Shown one piece after another: positions 38,440 through 48,715 of a stretch of 64,000 bases of DNA. Source of the stretch: Epiperipatus broadwayi (taxonomy: Eukaryota > Onychophora > Udeonychophora > Euonychophora > Peripatidae); assembly GCA_028023455.1 (NCBI GenBank), contig JAQFVV010000286.1:1114516-1178515 (forward strand), in the 5' to 3' direction. The number at the start of each line of letters is the position of its first letter. Positions within the stretch are counted from its first letter, which is position 1. Below the pieces are notes generated by a model, which saw nothing but the letters and a program-made list of their open reading frames with translations, was not told the DNA's origin and did no database searches. The translations under genes were made by a program, and so were the position numbers.

Positions 38440-39570
38440 AGAACTTCTAAAGAAGAATGCTTGGGCAATTGAAACCATCATAGTGGGTTGTAAAAAGCAC
38501 TGTAAAAGTAATCAAAAATATTCCTTGATTTTGTTGGGAAAATTCTATATTATATTGAAAGTAGGCTGTTTTTATGCCGAATGTTAATAGTTCCATTATA
38601 CTACCAATAGGAAGACCTGTTCTAGTTTGTAAACTATTGTCAGCATTTAATCTTTTACTTATAATAAACAATGCTTATTCACATGGTACATTTGTGAATA
38701 GACTTTCTACATCAAAGTTTAGCAATAAGTCAATTCATTCAATTTTCATGTTTTTGATTAATTCTGTAAAGTGTCTAGAATCCCTGACAAAGGACTTGGT
38801 CTTGTATGCCAAAGGGCTTAGAACTTTGAGAAGATGTCTTGACAAATTTTGGCAATGTAAATTTCTAGAACTAACAATAGGTTTTAATTGGAACATGATC
38901 CTGATAAATTTTAGGTAGACCATAAAGATGAGGATTTTTTTGAAATATGATATTATTTTACTTTTTCTGAATCAATAAAAAACCTGTGATGCTTTCTGAG
39001 TAATGCCTGTAACTTTGTTTTTGTACTTGATGTTGTATTTTTTTGCCATTTTTCTATATTGCCTCTTGTCAAGAGTTCTTGTATTTTGTTATCATAATCA
39101 ATTGTATCCATTACAACTGTTACATTGCCTTTGTCAGCAGAGAAAATAATTATAGATATTTGAGAGATTTAATTGCTTTCCTCTTACCATAGGATATATC
39201 TGACTTCAATTTTTGTTGCTTGTCAAGTATTCTTTTTATTCTCCAGCATAATTCTACTGCTTCTTCTAAAGGCAATTTTTGAGTAACTTCTTTGGTGGTT
39301 GTCATTATATCTAATAAAGTGATGTTAGATGGTGTTATGGCAAAGTTTAATCCTTTTCAAGAACAGAAATTTCAATATCTGGTAGATATTTAAAATTGAG
39401 ATTTTTAACAGATGAAGTTGGTACACTGCTTGTTAAATTATGATTTTTGATTTGCTCATGCAGGTTAGCAAGCCTTTTTTGGTGTTCATTTATTTTTTAT
39501 GTAATATAGAATATTATTTTCTTATTGCTTGAGAAACTCTCATGAAGTCTTCATGAGTAAGCTATTTTTT
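38440..39570 (-). pseudogene. Decayed PLE, N-terminal and reverse transcriptase part
   Basis: Reading the minus strand from about 39570 down: KSDISYGKRKAIKSLKY, then the PLE signature FSADKGNVTVVMDTIDYDNK, then PHLYGLPKIYQDHVP, RPIVSS-like KPIVSSRN and VLSPLAYKTKSFVRDS, ending with NADNSLQTRTGLPIGS and YFQYNIEFSQQNQG near 38535. These are consecutive blocks of PLE reverse transcriptase before the catalytic YVDD box. One extra A between DHVPIK and PIVSS shifts frame, and stops occur elsewhere. After QQNQG the similarity ends abruptly, so the copy stops inside RT. It faces head to head with the plus-strand PLE at 39600. Confidence 0.75.
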
Positions 39571-39599
39571 AGAAAATATTAATGAAATGCATTATTTGA

Positions 39600-40870
39600 T
39601 ACTAAGACCTTTGGCATACAAGACCAAATTCTTTGTTAGGGATTCTAGACTTATTAGAATTAATCAAGAACTTGAAAATTGAAAGAACTACTGAATTACT
39701 GATAAGCTTTGATGTGGAAAGTTTATTCATGAATATGCCATGTGAAGAAGCATTGTCTATTATAAGGAAAATATTAAATGGTGATAATAGTTTACAAACC
39801 AGAACAGCTCTTTCTCTTGATAGAAGAATGTAGCTATTAACATTCTGCATAAAAACAACCTACTTTCAATATAACACAGAATCCTTCTGACAAAATCAAG
39901 GAATGGCTAAGCTCACCATTTTCACCTCTGATTAGCAATATTTACATGGAAGAACTTGAAACCACAGCTAAAAAATGGCTTTGTTATGTGGATGATACAT
40001 TTGTTGTATTTCCACATAGTGAAGTACTGCTATAAACTTTTTGGAAACACATCAACAACATATTCACTTTAATTAAAATCACAATAGAATCAGAACAAGA
40101 ACAAAAATTGGCACTCTTAGATATTCTTGTGACAAGACTCCATCATGGCAAAATCAAAATTACAGTTTTTCAAAAACCCACACATACAGGAAAATACCTA
40201 GCTTATAAATTCAATCACACCAGACACACAAAACATGGAATTATATTATCACTATGGAACAGAAAAAAAGAAGTTTGTTCAGAATCTAGATATTTGGGGG
40301 GGAAATATCTATATAGAACAAACTCTTATGAAAAATTGTTATCCATCAACTGTTATTAAGAAAACCTTAAATAGATAACAAAAAGAACCATCAAAAGAAA
40401 AAACAATTACTGGTACTGTAATGTACTCATACATTCTAAAAATAGCAGATAAATTAAGGAAAACCTGCAATAAGTATAACAACAGAATAGCTGTCCAGAA
40501 CCATACTACACTATGAGGAATTCTAACATCTACAAAGGGTAAACTTGAAATGCTGAAAAAAAAACTGCATCTATAAAATACCATGTGAATGTGGAAGAAC
40601 ATATATTGGTGAGACCAGTCATCTCATTAAAAAGCACTTACAAGAACACAAACTGATGTTTAGAAGAAGAAAAACAGAATGTGTTTAAGGTATCAGACTG
40701 TGTATGTACCAATGAACATATGTTCAATTGGAAAAATACAAAAATATTGGATAGAGATGAAAAGATACAAAGTAGAAAATTTAAAAAGCTGCTCATATGA
40801 CAATGGCAAACAATCACATAAACTGACATAGTGTGACTATACATAATGTATAGAAACCATTAATCAACTT
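39600..40870 (+). pseudogene. Decayed PLE, reverse transcriptase C-half and GIY-YIG domain
   Basis: Plus-strand blocks in order: PLAYKTKFFVRDSR, LISFDVESLFMNMPCEEALS (RT motif with catalytic aspartate), YFQYNTE, SPLISNIYMEELE, the second catalytic box CYVDDTFVVFPH near 39990, LALLDILVTRLHHGKI and VFQKPTHTGKYLAYKFNHTR. After a decayed connector comes a GIY-YIG nuclease IPCECGRTYIGETSHLIKKH near 40580-40650, ending with FNWKNTKILDRDEK. This is nearly the whole catalytic half of a PLE, but it has many frame shifts (for example at the tract of seven G at 40296) and stops. It overlaps in content, though at clear divergence, with the minus-strand copy beside it. Confidence 0.8.
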
Positions 40871-40944
40871 TACTCTTAGGAAAAAGTGGAGAAATCAGAA
40901 GAAATCTCATAGATAAATATGCAAAATCTTACTAACTGTTGCCT

Positions 40945-41160
40945 TTGGGGGGATTGATCATTTGGTTAGAGCATTACCTTAAAATTCAATAATCAATAAT
41001 CTAAGGATCCAAATTCAAATCCCATGCTAGTGGTCAGACCAGCATCACCTGAAGAAGAGAGGAGACTAGTACCTCTTGAAACATTGTCCATATTTTATTA
41101 ACCTGTTTGATGTGCTATTTCTAACAGTTGAATGTATTTGAAATATTTAAAAAAAGTTAA
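40945..41160 (+). mobile_element. tRNA-derived SINE with PLE-like tail, copy 1
   Basis: TTTGGTTAGAGCATTACC (A-box region) and AAATTCAAATCCC (B-box region) mark a tRNA-derived head. The tail TCACCTGAAGAAGAGAGGAG...CCTCTTGAAACATTGTCC resembles the degenerate hammerhead-like end seen in many PLEs: CTGAAGA fits CUGANGA, GAAAC is present and AGAGG can pair with CCTCT. No convincing stem I exists, so I do not call it a ribozyme. It follows the PLE nuclease remnant directly. Confidence 0.65.
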
Positions 41161-41229
41161 ATTTTTTTAAAGACATTCAATACTTATATAAAATGATGTA
41201 AATAGTCCAATATAAAAATGCAATTATGT

Positions 41230-41945
41230 GTGAAGGTTTGTGATGATGGTATATTAGATGTGGTAATATGTTGGACTATTTCCACCATCTATCATTTTAT
41301 TGATAGAACATTTTAAATTTTAATTAAACTTTTCAAATATAAACAACTTGTTAATAAAAACACAAAAAGAGACAACACAGTTTAATAATTACACTACATT
41401 TTGAGTAGTAGTATTTTTCTCTCTTCTTCAAGTATTGTTGGCTGACCAGTGACTATATTAGCATAGGAGTTAAACTTACACCTTTAGATTTTTGAATATC
41501 AAATTTTAAGGCAACAAATATCAAATTTTAAGGCAACACTGTAAGCAACTGAGCCTGAACAGTGACAATATTAACATAGGAGTTGAACTTACACCTTTAG
41601 ATTCTTGGATATCAAATTTTAAAACCACACTCTAACCAACTGAGTCTTTGACAGAATAGTTCAATTGGTAAAAATATTGTCATAAAATTCAATATTCTAG
41701 AATCTAGGTGTAAGTTCAATTCCTAAACTAATATTGTCACTGGTCAGGTCAGCAACATCTAAAAAAAAAGTGGAGAATAATACTACTCAAAACATTGGGT
41801 AATTACTAACTTGTGTTGTCTATTTTTGTGTTATTACTAACAGGTTACTTGTATTTGAAAAGTTTAAATAAAGTTTCATATTTTCTATACATTCAACATT
41901 TAATGATCGATGATGGAAATAGCTCAACATATTACCATATATCAG
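41230..41945. mobile_element. Large palindrome built from SINE copies
   Basis: The left half (about 41230-41645, minus) and right half (about 41650-41945, plus) are inverted copies of the same SINE-bearing sequence. On the right, TAGTTCAATTGGTAAA (A box) and AAGTTCAATTCC (B box) lead to CACTGGTCAGGTCAGCAACATC and a PLE-like tail. On the left the same parts appear inverted, and the head is present twice (41440-41560 and 41560-41645). The outer ends match over TGGTAATATGTTGGACTATT and its complement. Divergence between halves is substantial, so the event is not recent. Confidence 0.65.
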
Positions 41946-43413
41946 TAAAGCTTTTTTTTTTCTAATATATAAAAGCCTATACTATGTAGTTTTGAATCCA
42001 GTTTAAGATATAATGTAATGTTTGAGTAGCTAATAGCAGATTAGCACAATGTTTTATTCATTTCACCAAAGTGAGACTTTTTTTTACTTTCATAACTGGA
42101 AATTGATTTAGAATCCACTTAATCCATCAGTTTATAAAGAGTAACAACATACGTTGGCAAAATATTCCAAATATTCTGTCAGAAAGAAAGCAAGTTGCAA
42201 AGATTAGCAAAGGAATAGAGGACAAACTCAAAAGCAATTGCTACAGGCGCTTGAATGTCGTATGATTTCTTGATCCATTAATTACTAGCTATGACTATTA
42301 TATATTTATAAACGTATTGTTCTGATAAAACAAAATGATCCTGCATTATTTACATATCAAAAGTTAAATTAATAAACTGAATAAATACTACAAGATTGTA
42401 TGTTTGCTTTTTTAAAAATGCATATATACTTTATATTGCAAATAGAAAAAATCAATTTAAGATCGATAATTTGACTAAATGCAATGGGCAATTTAAATTA
42501 TTATTGCTATCACGTCAATACTTTTAATACAGCATTATTAATATATATATATATCTTATTGATTTCAAAGGCATTTGAATGTCGATAGAAAGTTCAGTCA
42601 CGGTTTAATTGATGAGTAAATAAAAGGGTTCTGAAGATTAATAGCAAAAATATTATATATTTTTTAAACTATTTGAGTCTTTGAAAATATATTCCAGGTA
42701 TTGTTTTATTATGTTAACTCGATTAGATAGCAACTTTGTGTCAAGATAGGTTTGCTATAATTAATAAGTCAAGTGTTTTTTAAAGGCAGTTTTGTTTACA
42801 AAGGAGTTTTCCATTAATTTGATATTTTTAATTAATAAAGCTCAACTATTTCTTTTAAGTTCACTAAAGTAATAAATGTTTAATTACTGTCTCACATGAC
42901 CAGTTTTTTGTTTTATTTTTATAAAAATTAAAAATAATTAATTTGTTAAATATTAAAGAATATATAGTAATACTATTTTATATACGATATGTAAGATGCT
43001 TTTTTTATATACGATATGTAAGATGCTTTTTTTGTTCGTTGATTGTTAAGTTAAAATTTATAAAAATAAAAAGGCATATGGCTTTATTGCTCGAGAATTC
43101 AAAAGAAGAATTGAGTGCCAGAATCGATCAAAGGATTTCCCGATTCCAAGTCGGATGATCTCCTAACTGCATCAAACTGAACTGCCCAGGGTTTTATGCA
43201 ATGATATGAATTCATTAAGATTATCTATACGTTTCATTCATATTAGTGATGCGACATGCTAAAATAAATTAAGGGATTAAAAGCAATAGCGGGCAAAATA
43301 ATATAATGGAGTCGCAGTATTTACTACATTTTGCTCCAAGTTTGTTAAATAGCTATGATTCCAATATAATAAATATTATTTATTGAACTGCAAGCATAGA
43401 GTAATTTACAGCA

Positions 43414-43415
<2 letters not shown>
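41946..43415. other. AT-rich DNA with a 27-nt tandem duplication
   Basis: TATATACGATATGTAAGATG followed by TTTTTT occurs twice at about 42979-43035. The segment 43075-43160 is less AT-rich and encodes ENSKEELSARIDQRISRFQV, a plausible helix, but with no family match and no supporting context. The rest is featureless. Confidence 0.45.

Positions 43416-43495
<80 letters not shown>
43416..43495. repeat. (AT)n microsatellite, about 40 units
   Basis: Uninterrupted AT dinucleotides, preceded by GCATGC. Confidence 0.97.
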
Positions 43496-43499
<4 letters not shown>

Positions 43500-44021
43500 T
43501 AAATAAAACATAACTCAGTTTATATAAGTAAACAAAGAGAGCAAATTACCCTTCCTCATGCTATGAATCTAATGGTCTCTAACTGTTGAACAAAAAATCA
43601 AGAATAGAATGAATCTATTATTGGAGCTCTAATGTTTAAAAGCATACCTTTGTCAAGATTCTTAGTAATTCAGAGTAAAATTAATATACCAGCCAGATGG
43701 AAGGTGACAATTAATATTTATTAAACTAATAATCAATTATACAAGGCTGAAGACAGAATCTCTCTTTTAACAACCTTGATTATAATAATTAAAATAGATC
43801 TAATATATAATTATTTAACTAAGCATAATTCAATGTATATATGTAAACAAAAACAGTAAATCACCCTCCTTCAGGCTATAAATTAAAAGCAATTAAATGT
43901 TTATCAAAGAAGCAAAAATAGAATGGATTTGCCTATTCTTAGAGCTCTGATCTTTATAGACATGAGTGTACATTGTTGATAACTCAGAGGGAAATTAATA
44001 TATCATCCAGATATGATAGAG
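43496..44021 (+). repeat. Two related non-coding units
   Basis: Words around 43510-43660 (ACATAACTCAGTTTATATAAGTAAAC, CAAATTACCCTTCCTCATGCTATGAATC in parts) recur with changes at about 43820-43950 (GCATAATTCAATGTATATATGTAAAC, AAATCACCCTCCTTCAGGCTATAAATT). Two diverged direct units of about 310 nt are implied. The element type is unknown. Confidence 0.5.
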
Positions 44022-44069
44022 TATTAGTTTAATATATATATATATATATATATATATTAAACTAATAGT

Positions 44070-44105
<36 letters not shown>

Positions 44106-44107
44106 CT
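44022..44107. repeat. Two adjacent TA tracts, each capped by inverted arms
   Basis: TATTAGTTTAA (44022-44032) pairs with TTAAACTAATA (44057-44067) around a TA tract. Then AGTGTTTA (44067-44074) pairs with the closing AAACACT (to 44107) around a second TA tract. Both can form hairpins with all-TA stems. Confidence 0.8.
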
Positions 44108-44446
44108 AAAGATTTTTAATATGTATGGTAAGCATATATAAATTAACATTATGGTACAAACAAATGTAAAAATAATAATATAGTTATTAATAATAAAATG
44201 AAGGCATATATTTATTTATATATGTATTTTGTGTATATATTTACACACCCATTAAAAATAAAAATAATGATAAAAAATTTACTATACTGTATTTTTTTGT
44301 TAAAATAAAATGAGTATTTAAGTATCATATTTTCATTATAATTAAACTGCTCTGAATTATATCATTTTTTTTTCAATAATATTTTTCTCTATAGAAATGT
44401 AATAACAGTCTTGGAATTAACATATATCTTTTTTTAATTCTTTTGA
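44108..44446. other. AT-rich DNA, nothing recognised
   Basis: No gene or element is recognisable. Confidence 0.5.
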
Positions 44447-44705
44447 TTTTTTTAAGTCTGTATCAGCTTTTATGTGTGCATAGAAAATTCTGATTATGTA
44501 ATGTTTAGTGGTTTAATACCAATCCTGCACACATGGGATGATGGTGACTATGGTTATTACAAAATCAAAGACATCAAAATATATAGATGCTGAACTATAT
44601 TCAGATCCATATGACTATACAAGTGAATGAGCTTGGATTGAAAATATTGTTTTCATTTTAGATTCATAATTTTATATTTAATTAAATCAGTAAAAGATGG
44701 CTGCC
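44447..44705 (+). mobile_element. HH1 element, copy E (body only, ribozyme missing)
   Basis: Starts GTGTGCATAGAAAATTCTGA (the monomer start), continues through ATGTTTAGTGGTTTAATACC, GAGCTTGGATTGAAAATATT and ends at AAAGATGGCTGCC, just before where the GGGTTGCATTAGATC block and the hammerhead would begin. The copy is therefore 3'-truncated upstream of the ribozyme. Confidence 0.65.
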
Positions 44706-45148
44706 TTCTAGTTGCTGTTTCTTGACTCTCAACTTTTAAATATTCTGCCATAGTAGAAGAATGTTTTACAGTTCACATTTTTGCCATTATTAAACAGATA
44801 ACTTTTATTTTATTGTGCATGAGTATAGTGTGTTCCAAGAGAAATGACAAAAAATTGTATAATTAAAGAAGCATGGATATAGCCAGTAAGGCACATGCTT
44901 TAATAAGAAAGACACCTGTATCCCATTGTCAAAGAAGTTAATTATTTAAATTCTCATTTACATTTTCACACTGAGTATTTAAATACCATGCTATTATACC
45001 ATTTTTCACTCATGGCTATGATTATGTCTATGTAATAGTTGAAAGCATGCTATCCATATGATTTTTTTGATAAACACAATCTTTTCTTACTAAACACCGA
45101 AAACATATTTACATTGAGTTATATTAATAATTTTCAAGGCAGATTTAC
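44706..45148. other. AT-rich DNA, nothing recognised
   Basis: No gene or element is recognisable. Confidence 0.5.
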
Positions 45149-45162
45149 TAGAATCATTTTAA

Positions 45163-45825
45163 ACAAGACATTTATTTTTTTATATAGCGCGATGTTTTTT
45201 TTATAATCTATAATATTAATAAGCCAATAAGCTGATACACATGCGCTTTGCAGATGTCACTATATAAATGAATACTCCCACTTTTCAAACCCAAGATAAA
45301 GTCTTTAAGAAAATATAGAATGAATCCACCAATATTTTCGACCCAATCGTATATGTATGGGCAAATCTGAAGTGTTTAAAATGAAGAGCGTGAAGTTATT
45401 AATTGATCACTTTAAATTACTTTTTTACATAGTGACATCTGCAAAGCACATGTGTATCAGCTTATTGGCTTATTAATATTATAGATTATAAAAAAAACAT
45501 CACACTATATAAAAAAATAAATGTCTTGTTTACATATGTTTAATTATGAGAATGACGTATCGTAAATTCTAGAAATTTCATTGGCGTCATTCATTTACGA
45601 TGTAAAAAAGTAATTTAAAGTGATCAATTAATAACTTCATGCTCTTCATTTCAAACACTTCAGATTTTCCCATACATATATGGTTGTGTCGAAAATATAG
45701 GTGGATTCATTCTATATTTTCTTAAAGACTTTATCTTGGGTTTGAAAAAGTGGGAGTATTCATTTATATAGTGACATCTGCAAAGCGCATGTGTATCAGC
45801 TTATTGGCTTATTAATATTATAGAT
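45163..45825. mobile_element. Composite foldback element (FB2) with 14-bp direct repeats
   Basis: The unit is flanked by TAGAATCATTTTAA at 45149-45162 and 45826-45839. Inside, a terminal segment X (TAATATTAATAAGCCAATAA...GCTTTGCAGATGTCAC) and a segment Y (CTCCCACTTTTCAAACCC...GAGCGTGAAG) lie in the order X, Y, inverted X, spacer, inverted Y, inverted X. The inner inverted X (45434-45530) is longer than the outer one and pairs with the extreme left end (CAAGACATTTATTTTTTTAT). There is no coding capacity. The long direct repeats point to insertion by a retroelement-type nick rather than a cut-and-paste transposase. Confidence 0.75.
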
Positions 45826-45839
45826 TAGAATCATTTTAA

Positions 45840-46599
45840 TAAACTTATAAAAAATGTTCTCATTAGTATCAATGCTAACTTATATTCAAGTTACATGTCT
45901 TAAGTATTATTTAAATTCTATAAGATGATTTAATTAATACTTTATAAAGATTTTGCTAATATAAACTTTGATCACTTTTTGAATGTCAGTAGATTAATTT
46001 ATTATTCTTATAATAATATGATACTTGAATAAAAGTGGATCTTTTTATCTAACAAGTAAATTAGCATTAATAAGAGAAAAAGAACATTTTTTGGAAGTTT
46101 GTTGAAATTTCTCTAGTGAGATATAATGGCCTATTGCATGCATGACAGAAGTAGTATGTACTAAAATTTTCCTGGAAATGGATGATTAAAAGGTTATTTT
46201 ATGTGATTGTAAATTATTCAAATTTTTTTCATTGTTAAAATATTTACAAGTCAAATTTGCTTTACATGAAAAACAATTAAATAATGAATATTCCATTTGT
46301 TGGTCAACATATTGCAGAATTCCTCATACTTACAGTTCTTGAACTCAATCCATCTTTAACTGCTCATACATTCATTGTGCATTATATATTGCATAGTAAT
46401 CAGTAGACAGAAATCAACTGATACAATAGTATTATTGGAGCATATATATATTGGATTTTGTCTTTACTGCATGTGTGAATTACAAAAATAATTTAATTTA
46501 AATATTTTTAAAAATGTTAATTTTTTTTTAGAAATTATAAAAAAATGCATTTGATTTTATTTCTGAATAAATTTGCTAATTCTATTTAACATAATTAGT
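45840..46599. other. AT-rich DNA, nothing recognised
   Basis: No gene or element is recognisable. Confidence 0.5.
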
Positions 46600-47070
46600 A
46601 AAAATAAATATTAAAAGTGATCAGAATTAAACGTCAGAGTTCCAGACTTGGGGTATTGAAGTATTGCATGATTAATAAAGGCAATAATAGTGTGTGTTTC
46701 ATGTTTCTGCATAGTAGTATGCAGATCATAATCTATAAAGTACATTATGGGACAAACCATAAATTACTCTTTAAGAATATCAAGGAGAATTTATTGTTCA
46801 GATAATTAAAAATAGAAATAATCAGTCAACATCCTCAATGAAATTTATCATCAGTCATTCACAAAAAATGCTGCCAGTTTTCCCCCCTCAAACTGCAATT
46901 TCCAAACTGGGAAAACATTTTAATCATGGGGAATATGTGAAAGTAGCATGGTTAAATTATGTACCAATTTCCTTTGAAGATTTTGGAAACACAAAAAAAA
47001 TCCAAAGAATAAAACATATGCATTTAGCTAGAAATCTTAAAATTAGAAATGTTGGAAAAGGCTAAAATTA
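46600..47070 (+). pseudogene. hAT transposase N-terminal fragment (GTF2IRD2/ZBED type)
   Basis: Plus-strand frames give KVHYGTNHKLLFKNIKENLL followed, after a stop and frame change, by KLGKHFNHGEYVKVAWL, SFEDFGNTKKIQRIKHMHLA and RNLKIRNVG. This matches the segment of hAT transposases after the BED zinc finger: the RRHY..H..F end of the finger, then GKPF..GE.IK...L, then KI.RI..IPLSR.T...R. Only the first quarter of the protein is present; the catalytic RNase H-like domain is missing. It is a dead fragment. Confidence 0.65.
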
Positions 47071-47834
47071 TATTTCAGCAACAAAAATAAATATAAAAAT
47101 TTCTCTTTAGGTTTTCTATACCCTTTATGAGAGCATAGACCTTTAGTCCTAAGTTTTTGCTTTCTTCTAATATTCTTATAGCATTTCCTGTTATTCTGAA
47201 ACTTTATTTGCATAACCACCATCCAGAAAATCTAAATTACTTAAGTAATTTCCATTTATTTTTCTTCACATGGTTTTTCTATTTTAATTCCTAAAATACT
47301 TTTCCTAAAACTGCTGTAAAAACATTTTATTCCATCATATATCTCAGTATTCATCATGTTAGTGCTTTTTTAATCTAATCATTGCTTTGATATGTATTTT
47401 TTTAAATATAATAATATCTTGAATACATATTTTGACAGACCAAAGCATTAATCGCTATCGATATGTTGACAGAGTCAACCACTTTTTATAATCTATAAAT
47501 CCAAAACTTAATATGAATCTCACTCATTGTTTTTTTGTATAATTTCTTTTAATATTTTAATGTGAACTACTATACTAAAACTAGTTTTAAATTCACTTTC
47601 TGTTATTGTTGTTGATTTGTGTTCAATATTTGTCATAGTAAAGATCTTATTTAAAAACCAATAAAAGATTGATATATCTATCAATTTTTAATATATATCT
47701 ACTTTTTGATATTTCTTAAATATTAATATCACTATTTCTTCCTTCTAATCATTTGATATATCTTTATCATTTAGACATTTGTTTTGCAACAATTGTTCTA
47801 GATTATATCTGCTTCTTTTAAAATAATAATTCCA
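47071..47834 (-). other. Possible eroded retroelement, unassigned
   Basis: On the minus strand IRILEESKNLGLKVYALIKG (near 47120-47180) has the feel of the RT segment following the YADD box (LEE..K..GLKVN..KTK), but the neighbouring blocks were not found. I list it only as a suspicion. Confidence 0.25.
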
Positions 47835-47844
47835 TCACATTCTG

Positions 47845-47881
<37 letters not shown>

Positions 47882-47914
47882 GAATGTGAACTAGATATCC
47901 AGTTATATATATAG

Positions 47915-47949
<35 letters not shown>

Positions 47950-47964
47950 ACTGGATATCTAGTT
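47835..47964. repeat. Two adjacent TA tracts with perfect inverted caps
   Basis: TCACATTCTGAAT (47835-47847) and ATTCAGAATGTGA (47877-47889) flank the first TA tract. AACTAGATATCCAGTT and AACTGGATATCTAGTT (to 47964) flank the second. The arms are exactly complementary at 13 and 16 bp, despite the unstable TA cores. Same design as 44022-44107. Confidence 0.85.
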
Positions 47965-48205
47965 TCTTCATTTAAAATGCTGGCAATTCAAAAAATATTA
48001 ATTGTATAAGTTGTTTTCTTTTCTTATTTTTTTATTACAATATAACCTTTTATAGTAAATACCCTTCTGTACATTTCGGAACGAGTTCTTCTTTTTATTA
48101 AAAATGTCATTTTTTCTGACTGCTGAAATAATTTTCCTTTAAATACTAAGATGTTTTTAATACTTTAATCACTTTTATAACTTTTCTTGCTAATGTAGAT
48201 TTATA
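47965..48205. other. AT-rich DNA, nothing recognised
   Basis: No gene or element is recognisable. Confidence 0.5.
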
Positions 48206-48715
48206 TTTTAAACCACTAAACATCACATTATCATGATTTCTTATGCTTACACAGAGGCTAAATTCTCTATACAGTAGCATCACATATGCAAGCCACAGTA
48301 ATCAATGGATGCAAGAAGATTTGTGCATAAAAGTATGGTGACTATGGTTATTAAAGAACCAAAGACACCAAAAAGTATGGATGCTAAACTGAGTTCAGAT
48401 CTGTACAACTACACAAGCTAATGAGCTTGAATTGAAAACATTATTGTATTTTCATTTTGGAATCAAATCTTTATAGTTAGGTAATAGGGTAAAAGGTGGC
48501 TGCTGGAGAGTTACATTAGATCTTAAAATCTAGGTGCAATGCTTTCAAATCCAAGGCTCCTCACTGATGAAAGCCACAAGCTGGAAACTAGTCTGAGGAG
48601 CTAGTCTGGGGATATTGAATGAATTAGCCACTAGATAGGGATTTATGTACAAACCTTCTTGGATTCATTAATTACTGTGGCTTGCACTGATGGCACTATG
48701 TATGGAAAGTTTAGC
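48206..48715 (+). mobile_element. HH1 element, copy C (carries intact ribozyme)
   Basis: The left inverted arm (48206-48330) holds the inverse of the monomer start and of the 3' end (CTCTATACAGTAGCATCAC). The direct body follows from GTATGGTGACTATGG through GAGCTTGAATTGAAAACATT and GGCTGCTGGAGAGTTACATT to the hammerhead. The right end is GGCACTATGTATGGAAAG. A 13-nt segment after the ribozyme core, CTAGTCTGAGGAG, is followed directly by its near-repeat CTAGTCTGGGGAT. There is no coding capacity. Confidence 0.75.
48549..48615 (+). ncRNA. Hammerhead ribozyme, family HH1, intact core
   Basis: A self-cleaving RNA motif. Core bases are all canonical: CTGATGA (48564-48570), GAAAC (48584-48588) and the GTC cleavage triplet (48591-48593). 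Stem I pairs GCTCCTCA (48556-48563) with TGAGGAGC (48594-48601), eight perfect pairs. Stem II is AGC/GCT with loop CACAA and an A-G pair next to the core. Stem III is reduced to one C-G pair around TA; because CTAG is self-complementary, two RNAs can form a proper stem III together, as in dimeric hammerheads of PLEs and of newt satellite RNA. In sister copies the outer stem I (ATCCAA/TTGGAT) is also preserved. Predicted cleavage is after 48593. Confidence 0.8.

Noticed and set aside
38574-38918. 114-codon plus-strand frame
   Set aside because: It is the antisense of PLE reverse transcriptase on the minus strand.
41020-41090. CTGAAGA...GAAAC in the SINE tail as a working hammerhead
   Set aside because: CUGANGA and GAAA fit, but the sequence before CTGAAGA does not pair with that after the putative cleavage site, so stem I is absent.
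43075-43160. Short exon encoding a helix (EELSARIDQRISRF)
   Set aside because: Too short, with no family match, no supporting splice signals and no neighbouring exons.
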